NCBI GenBank assembly: GCA_045126515.1 | Contig: JBGVOM010000011.1 | Span: 1-29,597 of the forward strand | DNA from: RUG11237 sp045126515 | GTDB taxonomy: Bacteria; Bacillota; Clostridia; Lachnospirales; Lachnospiraceae | Direction: 5' to 3' | DNA length: 29,597 bases | Part shown: positions 15,073 to 22,790 of the stretch, piece after piece | Position numbering within the stretch: the stretch's first letter is position 1 | How the letters are laid out: each line of letters begins with the position of its first letter | The notes under the pieces: model-generated | Told to the model about the DNA's origin: nothing | Databases searched by the model: none | The model's input: the letters and a program-made list of their open reading frames with translations, nothing else | Position numbers and translations under genes: made by a program

Positions 15073-16833
15073 ATGAAAGTATTGTTAACAGCCATTAATG
15101 CAAAATATATTCATTCCAATCTTGCAGTCTATTCTCTGCGGGCAAATTTGATGGAGTATAAAGAAAACGTAACATTAAAGGAATACACGATAAATCACCA
15201 GCGTGAGGCAGTGATACAGGATATTTATCAGGAGCATCCTGATGTATTGGTACTGTCCTGCTATATCTGGAATATTGATTTTATTCGAGGAATGCTTGCA
15301 GATATAAAAAAGGTGCTCCCGCAGACGGATATCTGGCTGGGAGGGCCGGAAGTAAGTTATCTGTCCGAACAATTCTTAAGAGAAAATCCTGATGTAAAGG
15401 GAATTATGCGTGGGGAAGGAGAAGTTACATTCCGTGAATTAGTGTCCTATTATGTGGATAAAAAGAAAGATTTGCAGGACATATGTGGATTAACCTACGT
15501 TCAGAATGGGGAAATTCAATGCAATCCGGATAGAGAACTTTCGAATATGGACGATTTGGCATTTGCCTATGAAGACTTGAAGGATTTTGAGAATAGGATT
15601 ATTTATTATGAAAGTAGCAGAGGGTGTCCGTATTCCTGCGCTTACTGCTTATCTTCCGTGGATAAGAGCGTGCGGTTTCGAAGCCTTGAACTGGTGGAGA
15701 AAGAGCTGCTTTTTTTTATAGAGCATAAAGTACCACAGGTAAAATTTGTGGACAGAACCTTTAACTGTTCTCATAAACATGCTATGGGAATATTTCAGAT
15801 TATTAGAAAATACGACAATGGTATCACAAATTTCCACTTTGAAATTTCAGCAGATATTTTAAATGAAGAAGAATTAGATTTCTTAAGTACACTTCGTCCC
15901 GGACTGGTGCAGTTAGAAATCGGTGTACAGTCCGTAAATGAGCAGACAATTTCTGCCATTCACAGGAAAACAACCTTTCAAAAGCTCAAGAAGAATGTAT
16001 TGTTTATTAAACAAAAAGGAAACATTCATCAGCATCTGGATTTAATCGCAGGGCTTCCTTATGAGGGATATGAGAGCTTTTCCCATTCTTTTGATGCAGT
16101 TTATGAAATGAGGCCGGAACAGTTGCAGCTGGGCTTTTTAAAGGTGTTGAAAGGGGCATATATTTATGATGTTCAGGAAAAGTACGGAATTGTTTACAGT
16201 AGTAAGGCACCTTATGAAGTACTGCGGACAAACTGGCTTAGTTTTGACGAAATTATTCGCTTAAAGCAAGTGGAGGAAGTGGTGGAAGTGTATTATAACA
16301 GTATGCAGTTTGTACGCACCATGGAATTTTTGCTGCCATTTTTTGAAAGTGCTTTTTCCATGTATGAAAGTCTTGGGAAGTACTATGATGAAAAAGGGTT
16401 GTTTCAGGTTAGTCACTCTAGAATGGCGAGATATGAAATACTGATGAACTTTGTGACAGATAAGGTGATACCGCAGTTACAGGAAGGACAGAAAGAGGAA
16501 GTATCGGAATGTCTGAAGGAATGTCTGCTGTATGATTTATACCTGCGGGAAAATTTAAAGAATCGTCCTAAGTGGGCAGAAAGTCAGGAAGAATATAAGG
16601 AAGTAATTCGCCAGTTTTACAAAAAGGAAGCCCAGAAGAAAGTTTATCTGACGGATTACGAGAAGACAGAAGAAAAGCAGTTATATCGCATGACACACTT
16701 AGAAGTATTCCATTATGATGTGCAGGATAGCTTTGAAAAGAAACTGCTGCCGGTTCTTTTTGATTATGAAAACCGAAGCCCCTTAAGCCATGAAGCCAAA
16801 ACTTTTCATGTAAAAGAGCTTAGGAATCTGTAA
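15073..16833 (+). CDS. B12-binding-domain radical SAM protein (DUF4080-like)
   Basis: 586 residues. The N-terminal ~130 residues resemble a cobalamin-binding Rossmann domain, but I see no DxHxxG lower-ligand motif. If B12 binds, it does so without the usual histidine. The radical SAM domain carries the 4Fe-4S motif C185-PYS-C189-AY-C192, followed by GLPYEGYESF and related core segments. The C-terminal ~150 residues match the DUF4080 type often fused to this class. The reaction is unknown; relatives methylate or rearrange unactivated carbons. AAGG eight bases before the ATG is the likely ribosome binding site, with a stronger AGGAG further upstream. Its 3' end overlaps the convergent gene at 16820-17470 by 14 bases. 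Confidence 0.88.
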   Translation: MKVLLTAINAKYIHSNLAVYSLRANLMEYKENVTLKEYTINHQREAVIQDIYQEHPDVLVLSCYIWNIDFIRGMLADIKKVLPQTDIWLGGPEVSYLSEQFLRENPDVKGIMRGEGEVTFRELVSYYVDKKKDLQDICGLTYVQNGEIQCNPDRELSNMDDLAFAYEDLKDFENRIIYYESSRGCPYSCAYCLSSVDKSVRFRSLELVEKELLFFIEHKVPQVKFVDRTFNCSHKHAMGIFQIIRKYDNGITNFHFEISADILNEEELDFLSTLRPGLVQLEIGVQSVNEQTISAIHRKTTFQKLKKNVLFIKQKGNIHQHLDLIAGLPYEGYESFSHSFDAVYEMRPEQLQLGFLKVLKGAYIYDVQEKYGIVYSSKAPYEVLRTNWLSFDEIIRLKQVEEVVEVYYNSMQFVRTMEFLLPFFESAFSMYESLGKYYDEKGLFQVSHSRMARYEILMNFVTDKVIPQLQEGQKEEVSECLKECLLYDLYLRENLKNRPKWAESQEEYKEVIRQFYKKEAQKKVYLTDYEKTEEKQLYRMTHLEVFHYDVQDSFEKKLLPVLFDYENRSPLSHEAKTFHVKELRNL

Positions 16834-17470
16834 ATATGTCATCAAAGCCGGAACCGGAGGCAATGTAGGCGTTCTCTAAGTTGGCGAGAATGTTGTTTTT
16901 CAACAGCGTGTCCAGTGTTTCGGCTGTTTTTATTAAATCCAGTATTTTTTCACTTTCCTTTGACTGCACATAAAGAGATGACAGCATTTGATAGGTGGTG
17001 CTTACATCGCTACGGCAGGCTACCGCAAATTCTAACACTTTTCTGGCGTCGGAAGGGCGGTCTAATTCTAAAAGGCGACTACCCCACTGGTTTAAAGTCC
17101 TGACTAAATCAGTGAAATTCTGGTCACATTCGCTTAAATAGGGAAAGTTAGGCGCTCCATAGGTGAGTTTCAAGTCTGTGTTGGAAATACCAGTCAGATT
17201 AATGATATCTTTTTCTGATAAAACAGTAATAAAATCCTGATACTCCTGCAGTTCTTCGTCATCCGTAGGAGTTATCGGAAGCTCATCTAAGGGAATGGTA
17301 ATCAAGGTAAGATCATCCATTGGCTTTTTTCGTGTACTGTTTGCTAAAGCTTCTCTTTGCCAAAATTTTTCTGAATTTTTTTGGGCTATTCGGATGGACT
17401 TGGAACGCTCGTAGGCATACCAGACCACAATCAATATAACAAGGAAAAAGGTTGCAAAAAATCTAGACAT
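16820..17470 (-). CDS. Membrane-anchored protein with helical (TPR-like) C-terminal region
   Basis: 216 residues, not recognised as a named family. A single N-terminal transmembrane segment (about 4-20, FFATFFLVILIVVWYAY) is followed by a charged stretch, and then from about residue 120 by amphipathic helices with TPR-like spacing (WGSRLLELDRPSDARKVLEF..., YQMLSSLYVQSKESEKILDL). It probably faces the cytosol or the outer face as a scaffold; no enzyme motif is visible. A weak AAGGA site lies upstream. It is convergent with and overlaps the radical SAM gene. Its promoter would lie in the short A+T-rich gap shared with the divergent 34-codon gene. Confidence 0.75.
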   Translation of the reverse strand: MSRFFATFFLVILIVVWYAYERSKSIRIAQKNSEKFWQREALANSTRKKPMDDLTLITIPLDELPITPTDDEELQEYQDFITVLSEKDIINLTGISNTDLKLTYGAPNFPYLSECDQNFTDLVRTLNQWGSRLLELDRPSDARKVLEFAVACRSDVSTTYQMLSSLYVQSKESEKILDLIKTAETLDTLLKNNILANLENAYIASGSGFDDIFTDS

Positions 17471-17543
17471 AGTTTATAATATCCTTTCTAGAAAGAGTTT
17501 TTTTATCAAATAAAATAAATAATAAATTTCGAGGTGAAACAAC

Positions 17544-17648
17544 ATGATTAATATGAATAATCCAAAAACGAAAAAAACCGTTGCAGGTGTTATCGCAGGT
17601 GTTTTAGTATTGTCTATGGTAGTAGGATTATTTGCATCTTTGTTATAA
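17544..17648 (+). CDS. Small single-span membrane peptide, 34 residues
   Basis: ATG at 17544 to TAA at 17648. The peptide begins with a polar, basic segment (MINMNNPKTKKT), followed by one hydrophobic helix of about 20 residues rich in V, G, A and L that reaches the C-terminus. GAGGTGA (17531-17537) lies seven bases before the ATG. Codon use and the positive-inside layout look genuine. I do not recognise the family. Such peptides often attach to a larger membrane complex. It is divergent from the TPR-like membrane protein and precedes the VanW gene, probably as a separate unit. Confidence 0.7.
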   Translation: MINMNNPKTKKTVAGVIAGVLVLSMVVGLFASLL

Positions 17649-17660
17649 TGCTACATACTA

Positions 17661-17716
17661 ATATACCGATATAGTTTATCAGAAAATGGGCAAATATGTC
17701 AAATATATTGGTATAT
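17661..17716. promoter_or_regulatory. Imperfect inverted repeat upstream of the VanW operon
   Basis: ATATACCGATATA (17661-17673) and TATATTGGTATAT (17704-17716) are nearly complementary (ATATACC with GGTATAT perfect). They are separated by about 30 bases. It could be a pair of operator half-sites or a weak 3' hairpin of the small membrane peptide gene. No T-run follows. Confidence 0.35.
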
Positions 17717-17732
17717 CTGTGCCTTTTAAAAT

Positions 17733-17760
17733 TTGAAATTATATGTTAAAATAATAACAT
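17733..17760 (+). promoter_or_regulatory. Candidate promoter of the VanW operon
   Basis: TTGAAA (17733-17738) and TAACAT (17755-17760) are 16 bases apart, about 48 bases upstream of the ATG. Other A+T-rich hexamers overlap, so the exact -10 is uncertain. Confidence 0.45.
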
Positions 17761-17807
17761 TGATAAAAATTGTTTATAGTGATTTATTTTAGAGAAGGGG
17801 AACCGTT

Positions 17808-19412
17808 ATGAGCAGAATGAAAAAAATCGCTGTATTCCTCTGCCTTGCATGTGTGGCATGCAGTGCAGGGTATGGAATTAAGGCAAGTGCAACAGAAAAC
17901 AGCCAGCAAGTATTTAAAAACGGCATTTATATGGGCGGCATCAATGCGGCAGGAAAGACTGTGGATGAAGTAAAGGCAGAAATAGAAGAATATGTGGAAG
18001 GACTGAAAGCCAAGAATATTACTTTGACTGTATTTGATAATAATGTTGAGGTAAAAGGAGAAGAGTTTGGTATCTCCTGCACAAATTTAGACGTACTGAC
18101 AGAAGCCTTAGAGTACGGAACCAAGGGAAATATTATTGAAAGATACAAAGCGTTAAAAGACTTAGAAAATCAGCCAATAGAGTACAACATTGATTTAGAT
18201 GTGGATGATGAAATGCTTCGCAATGTAGTTGTGGAAAAATGTGAGGTATTTAATCAGGAGGCAGAAGATGCAACGTTAGAGAAAACCTCTGGTGGTTTCA
18301 ATGTAATAGAAGGAAAAGATGGTATCGTAGTCAATGAAGAAGAAACCATCAGTAAATTAAAAGAGTTTCTTACCAAAGAATGGAAGGGTGAAGACGCAGA
18401 ATTTGAAGTTAGTGTTGAAGTAGAAAAACCTCGTGGCGATGCCGAGCAGTTAGCTAAGGTAAAGGACGTTCTTGGTTCATTCTCCACCAGCTATTCAAGT
18501 TCAGGTTCTTCCCGTTCTACCAATGTAGAGAACGGAACTAAATTAGTTAACGGTTCACTTCTTTACCCAGGGGATACGTTCTCTATGTATGAAGCTGTAA
18601 GTCCGTTTACAGAAGAAAATGGTTATTATCTTGCAGGTTCTTATCTGAATGGTAAAGTGGTAGAGAGTTTTGGTGGTGGTATCTGTCAGGTAAGCTCTAC
18701 ATTATATAATGCAGTATTAAGAGCAGAACTGCAGGTGGATGAAAGACACAATCACTCTATGATTGTTACTTATGTAGATCGTTCTGCAGATGCGGCTATC
18801 TCAGGGACAGCGAAAGACTTGAAGTTTACAAATAATACAGATTATCCGATTTACATAGAAGGTTACACTTCTGGAAAAAAGGTGTATTTTACCATATACG
18901 GATGTGAAACTAGAGATACCGTAAATCGTAAGGTAAGCTTTGAAAGTGTGACAGTCAGCACAACGGAGCCTGGAGCACCGAACATTGTGGCAGACGGCGG
19001 TCAGGGCATTGGATATGTAAAGGTAACACAGTCTGCACATACAGGTTATGTAGCGGAACTTTACAAGGTAGTAACGGAAAACGGTGTGGAAGTAAGCCGC
19101 GAACGTGTGAATAAGAGTACCTACCAGATGTCACCACAGTATGTTACTGTAGGTACTGCAAGTGCGGATCCAAATGCAGTGGCAGCAATTAACAATGCTA
19201 TTGCAACGGGAGATTTGGCAACGGTAAAATCTGTAGCAGCTACATATGCGGCGGCAGCAACAGATCCAAATGCAGCGGCAGCATTGCAGCAACAGTTATG
19301 GCAGCAGCAACAGCAGCAGATTTTAGAACAGCAGCAGCAACAGTTACAACAACAACAGCAGGCGGCACAAGAGGTTGCACCGGAACAGGTGCCACAAGAA
19401 GCTGCCCAGTAA
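17808..19412 (+). CDS. Exported VanW-family protein with G5-like domain and Gln-rich tail
   Basis: 534 residues. The signal peptide is about 1-29 (cleavage near KASA). Residues ~33-205 form a peptidoglycan-binding-4 type region (NGIYMGGINAAGKT). The VanW domain follows at about 220-365, with the diagnostic GGGICQVSSTLYNA and RHNHSM motifs. A G5-like beta domain lies at about 370-450. The last ~45 residues are a glutamine-rich, coiled or disordered tail encoded by CAG/CAA codons. VanW proteins occur beside some vancomycin-resistance clusters, but most are general envelope proteins of unknown biochemical role. No van genes are here, so resistance is not implied. AAGGGG seven bases before the ATG sets the start. 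First gene of a five-gene operon, 17 bases before the next start. Confidence 0.88.
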   Translation: MSRMKKIAVFLCLACVACSAGYGIKASATENSQQVFKNGIYMGGINAAGKTVDEVKAEIEEYVEGLKAKNITLTVFDNNVEVKGEEFGISCTNLDVLTEALEYGTKGNIIERYKALKDLENQPIEYNIDLDVDDEMLRNVVVEKCEVFNQEAEDATLEKTSGGFNVIEGKDGIVVNEEETISKLKEFLTKEWKGEDAEFEVSVEVEKPRGDAEQLAKVKDVLGSFSTSYSSSGSSRSTNVENGTKLVNGSLLYPGDTFSMYEAVSPFTEENGYYLAGSYLNGKVVESFGGGICQVSSTLYNAVLRAELQVDERHNHSMIVTYVDRSADAAISGTAKDLKFTNNTDYPIYIEGYTSGKKVYFTIYGCETRDTVNRKVSFESVTVSTTEPGAPNIVADGGQGIGYVKVTQSAHTGYVAELYKVVTENGVEVSRERVNKSTYQMSPQYVTVGTASADPNAVAAINNAIATGDLATVKSVAATYAAAATDPNAAAALQQQLWQQQQQQILEQQQQQLQQQQQAAQEVAPEQVPQEAAQ

Positions 19413-19429
19413 TTTAGAAGGTGTTTTCG

Positions 19430-20416
19430 ATGAAAACCGGTAAGATACCGATAAACATATTAAAGCGTTCCATTATTAAGGAACTAAAACAAAAGAATAC
19501 AGAAGTTATGAAAGGAGCCGAAGCTGGGGCAGATTATGCCCTGCTTCGGCTTAAAGTGCCTGAGGACATTGTGGTGACCACCAACATATATGAAGCTTCT
19601 AATAAGCTGATGGCGGCACTGGCAGTGTATAAGGCGGGAAATAATCTGGCTTGTAGTGGTGCTGAGCCGGTTGCTGTTACAGTGTCCGTGACACTGCCGG
19701 CAGACTTTTCGGAAGCATCCTTAAAGGAATATATTAAAGCCATGAATGAAGCCGCCGGAGAGTTAAAAGTAGAAATTGCCGGAGGCGATACCAGAGTGTC
19801 GGAGCATGTACAGGTTCCCGTTCTTACGGTAACGGGAATAGGAAAGGTGAGTAGGGAACACTCCATGGAAGAACGGAAGGTGTGTGTCGGGCAGGAACTG
19901 GTGGTCAGCAAGTGGATAGGGATGGAAGGTACCCTTCTTATTGCTGATGCCAAGGAAGACGAATTACAAACCAGATATCCTTATGCAATGCTTGATAGAA
20001 TCAAGGCAATGGAGCATGAAATGACAGTTCTTTCGGAGGCTGCTACCGCCGTTAAGTCCGATGTGAGTGCTATGCATGATTTATCGGAGGGCGGAATTTT
20101 AGGTGGTCTTTGGGAATTTGCTGAAAAGCACGGCGTCGGACTGGAAATTGATTTAAAGAAAATACCTGTGAAACAGGAAATTATTGAAATCTGCGAATAT
20201 TATGAACTGAATCCGTATGCGCTCCGCTCCGGGGGAAGCCTTCTGATGGCAGCAAATAATGGTTCTAATCTGGTATGGGAACTGAATAAGCTGGGAATAG
20301 AGGCAAGTGTAATTGGAAGAATTACGGAGGGAAATGACAGGGTCATTCTGAATCAGGAGGAAAAGCGGTATTTAGATTTACCACAGGCAGATGAAATATA
20401 TAAAATCAAATTTTAA
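19430..20416 (+). CDS. AIR synthase-related (PurM/HypE-superfamily) protein
   Basis: 328 residues with the two-domain AIR synthase fold: an N-terminal domain at about 30-145 including the AGGDT motif (117-121), and a C-terminal domain at ~155-300 with MHDLSEGGILGG. It is closest in layout to HypE-like proteins, which activate a carbamoyl group with ATP, but the C-terminal cysteine motif needed by HypE is absent (it ends DEIYKIKF). No hyp or hydrogenase genes are nearby, so it is not a normal HypE. Members of this superfamily phosphorylate or dehydrate amide-type substrates with ATP; the substrate here is unknown. The start is ATG 19430 with AGAAGG just upstream; the in-frame GTG at 19421 overlaps that site. 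It is followed 15 bases later by the Lrp gene. Confidence 0.8.
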   Translation: MKTGKIPINILKRSIIKELKQKNTEVMKGAEAGADYALLRLKVPEDIVVTTNIYEASNKLMAALAVYKAGNNLACSGAEPVAVTVSVTLPADFSEASLKEYIKAMNEAAGELKVEIAGGDTRVSEHVQVPVLTVTGIGKVSREHSMEERKVCVGQELVVSKWIGMEGTLLIADAKEDELQTRYPYAMLDRIKAMEHEMTVLSEAATAVKSDVSAMHDLSEGGILGGLWEFAEKHGVGLEIDLKKIPVKQEIIEICEYYELNPYALRSGGSLLMAANNGSNLVWELNKLGIEASVIGRITEGNDRVILNQEEKRYLDLPQADEIYKIKF

Positions 20417-20431
20417 TTTGGAGGATATATC

Positions 20432-20914
20432 ATGAGAGAGGAAATCTTAACTTTTATAGAAAAAAACAGTCGTGTAGACTTGAAAGAACTGGCAGTGATG
20501 CTTGGGGTGGATGAAGTAGCTGTTGCCAATGAAATGGCGCAGATGGAAAAGGAAAACATTATCTGCGGTTATCACACTATGATTGACTGGTCTAAAACAT
20601 CCACGGAAAAGGTAACTGCCTTGATTGAAGTGCGTGTGACACCACAGCGCGGACAGGGATTTGACACCATTGCAGAGAGAATTTATAAGTATCCGGAAGT
20701 ACAGTCAGTATACCTGATTTCGGGAGGATACGATTTGATGGTAATTTTAGAGGGAAAGACCCTTCGTCAGGTATCCCAGTTTGTATCTGATAAATTGTCA
20801 ACGTTGGATTCCGTGTTAAGCACGGCGACTCACTTTATCTTGAAAAAATACAAAGACCATGGAACAATACTTGATACACCGGAAAAAGATGAAAGGATGT
20901 TGGTGACACCATGA
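20432..20914 (+). CDS. Lrp/AsnC-family transcriptional regulator
   Basis: 160 residues. An N-terminal winged HTH at about 1-50 (VDLKELAVMLGVDEVAVANEMAQM) is followed by a RAM ligand-binding domain at about 60-145 (ALIEVRV..., SVYLISGGYDLMVILEGK). Lrp-type regulators bind amino acids and oligomerise on DNA. GGAGGA about six bases before the ATG supports the start. Its stop overlaps the aminotransferase start in the sequence ATGA, so the two are translationally coupled. It probably senses an amino acid handled by that enzyme and controls this operon; that is inference. Confidence 0.9.
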   Translation: MREEILTFIEKNSRVDLKELAVMLGVDEVAVANEMAQMEKENIICGYHTMIDWSKTSTEKVTALIEVRVTPQRGQGFDTIAERIYKYPEVQSVYLISGGYDLMVILEGKTLRQVSQFVSDKLSTLDSVLSTATHFILKKYKDHGTILDTPEKDERMLVTP

Positions 20915-22089
20915 GAAATCCACTGTCAGATAAAGTAGTAGAAATTGAACCATCCGGAATCCGTAAATTTTTTGATATTGTAAGTGAAATGAAAGATGCC
21001 ATTTCTCTCGGTGTAGGCGAACCTGATTTTGACACTCCATGGCATATCAGAGATGAGGGAATCTATTCGTTAGAAAGAGGAAAGACATTTTACACTTCCA
21101 ATGCAGGACTGATGGAATTAAGACAAGAAATTGCTTCGTATTTAAAAAGACGTGTGAATGTAAGTTATGATCCGAAAACAGAGATGCTGATTACCGTAGG
21201 CGGAAGTGAAGCCATTGATTTAGCACTTCGTGCCATGATTAATCCGGGAGATGAGGTGCTGATACCTCAGCCAAGCTATGTGTCTTATCTTCCCTGTGCT
21301 GTTCTGGCAGACGCGGTACCTGTAATTATTAATTTAAAAGAAGAAAATGAGTTTCGTTTGACAAAGGAAGAATTGTTGGAACATATTACACCAAAGACAA
21401 AGATTTTAGTTCTGCCATTTCCGAACAATCCAACCGGTGCCATTATGGAGCAGAAAGATTTAGAGGAAATTGCAGAGGTAGTGATTGAACATGACTTGTT
21501 TGTAATTTCTGATGAAATTTATTCGGAACTGACTTATAAGGAAGATCATGTTTCCATAGCATCCCTTCCGGGTATGAAAGAGAGAACTATTTTAATTAAT
21601 GGATTTTCCAAGGCTTATGCTATGACTGGATGGCGCTTAGGTTATGCCTGTGCACCACAAATTATTATGGAACAGATGGTAAAAATTCACCAGTTCGCCA
21701 TTATGTGTGCGCCTACAAATTCTCAGTATGCAGCAGTGGATGCCTTGAAAAACGGGGATGAAGACGTAAAGGTAATGCGTGAGGCTTATAACCAGAGAAG
21801 AAGATATCTGATGCATCGTTTTCAGGAAATGGGCTTACAGTGCTTTGAACCATATGGAGCTTTTTATGTATTTCCGTCCATTAAGGAATTTGGTATGACA
21901 TCCGAGGAATTTGCAACCAGATTTTTAGAGGAAGAAAAGGTGGCAGTAGTTCCGGGAACAGCCTTTGGCGCTTGTGGAGAGGGATTCCTTCGTATTTCTT
22001 ATGCGTATTCTCTGGATAACCTTAAGGTGGCACTGGGAAGATTGGAACATTTTATAGAAAAGCTTCGTAAGGAGAAAGAAAATGGCTAA
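20911..22089 (+). CDS. PLP-dependent class I/II aminotransferase
   Basis: 392 residues, fold type I. The Schiff-base lysine is K234 in GFSKAYAMTGWR. PNNPTG supplies the asparagine (N173), ISDEIY the aspartate (D201) and tyrosine (Y204), and the C-terminal LRISYA the carboxylate-binding arginine. The enzyme is of the aspartate/aromatic aminotransferase type common in Firmicutes; the exact amino donor cannot be read from the sequence. It overlaps the Lrp gene by four bases and trmL by eight, which means one polycistronic message and coupled translation. Confidence 0.93.
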   Translation: MRNPLSDKVVEIEPSGIRKFFDIVSEMKDAISLGVGEPDFDTPWHIRDEGIYSLERGKTFYTSNAGLMELRQEIASYLKRRVNVSYDPKTEMLITVGGSEAIDLALRAMINPGDEVLIPQPSYVSYLPCAVLADAVPVIINLKEENEFRLTKEELLEHITPKTKILVLPFPNNPTGAIMEQKDLEEIAEVVIEHDLFVISDEIYSELTYKEDHVSIASLPGMKERTILINGFSKAYAMTGWRLGYACAPQIIMEQMVKIHQFAIMCAPTNSQYAAVDALKNGDEDVKVMREAYNQRRRYLMHRFQEMGLQCFEPYGAFYVFPSIKEFGMTSEEFATRFLEEEKVAVVPGTAFGACGEGFLRISYAYSLDNLKVALGRLEHFIEKLRKEKENG

Positions 22090-22579
22090 GTTAAACATTG
22101 TATTACATCAGCCGGAGATACCGGCAAATACCGGTAATATTGGAAGAACCTGCGTGGCAACAGGTACCAGACTTCACTTAATCGAGCCGTTGGGATTCCG
22201 GTTAAATGAAAAGGAAATTAAGCGTGCGGGTATGGATTACTGGGATGATTTAGAGGTAATTCGGTATGTAAATTATGAGGAATTTTTAGAGAAAAATCCG
22301 GGGGCAAAGATTTACTATGCCACCACGAAGGCACAGCATACATATACAGAAGTAACTTATGAACCGGATTGTTATATTATGTTTGGAAAAGAGAGTGCGG
22401 GTATACCGGAGGAAATTTTAGTGGATAATCCGGATACCTGCATCCGGATTCCTATGCTGGATTCCATTCGTTCTCTGAACCTCTCTAATTCTGTGGCGAT
22501 TGTGTTGTATGAAGCGCTGAGGCAGAATAATTTTGATCATATGCAGATGGAAGGGGAACTTCACAGACTGCATTGGTGA
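22082..22579 (+). CDS. trmL: tRNA (cytidine/uridine-34-2'-O)-methyltransferase TrmL
   Basis: 165 residues, a SPOUT-class methyltransferase. It shows the family motifs NTGNIGRT (motif 1), FGKESAGIP (motif 2) and IPMLDSIRSLNLSNSVAIVLYEA (motif 3, interrupted across positions ~128-150), which together form the trefoil knot that binds S-adenosylmethionine. TrmL methylates the ribose of the wobble base 34 in certain tRNA-Leu species. AAGGAGA inside the end of the aminotransferase gene is its ribosome binding site. Last gene of the operon; the half element S4 begins soon after its stop. Confidence 0.92.
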   Translation: MAKLNIVLHQPEIPANTGNIGRTCVATGTRLHLIEPLGFRLNEKEIKRAGMDYWDDLEVIRYVNYEEFLEKNPGAKIYYATTKAQHTYTEVTYEPDCYIMFGKESAGIPEEILVDNPDTCIRIPMLDSIRSLNLSNSVAIVLYEALRQNNFDHMQMEGELHRLHW

Positions 22580-22593
22580 GAGGGGAATGTGTG

Positions 22594-22660
22594 ACAATTC
22601 AGATTATCGCTTGAAGGGACGCCCATGATAGGGACGAAATTTTCCCAGACAGGCGGAAAC
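22594..22660 (+). repeat. Half copy S4 of the structured palindromic family
   Basis: CAATTCAG (22595-22602) and GGGACGCC (22616-22623) match the 5' side of complete copies. The following CCATGATAGGGACGAAATTT would be the left arm. CCCAGACAGGC then resembles the conserved loop. No right arm or GGCTGTGC follows, so the element has lost its 3' half. It lies 3' of trmL and next to S5. Confidence 0.6.
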
Positions 22661-22703
22661 AACGCTAGATCGAAATGTAACACATAAGCTAGTGAATATT
22701 GAT

Positions 22704-22790
22704 GCACAGCCTATAATAAATACAGAGGCTTCCAGAGCTGTTTGGGTCTGCTCAGGAAGCCTCTGTATTTATTATAGGCGTCCTCAATTC
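22704..22790 (-). repeat. Short structured palindromic element S5
   Basis: Minus-strand sense: GGACGCC ends at 22783 and GGCTGTGC ends at 22704. The inner stem 22709-22733 with 22755-22779 is 25 bp and perfect, with a 21-base loop that matches S1 at 20 of 21 bases. It begins directly at the stop codon of the histidine kinase gene, so it forms the 3' untranslated end of the mutS2-regulator-kinase operon. Its outer stem would have to use the last codons of the kinase gene and is weak. Confidence 0.85.

Noticed and set aside
17808..19412. Vancomycin resistance determinant (VanW)
   Set aside because: VanW domains are common in envelope proteins of Firmicutes, and no vanHAX-type ligase, vanRS cognates or dehydrogenase lies nearby.
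19421..19429. GTG start of the AIR-synthase-like gene
   Set aside because: It lies within the AGAAGG ribosome binding site; ATG 19430 is better spaced.
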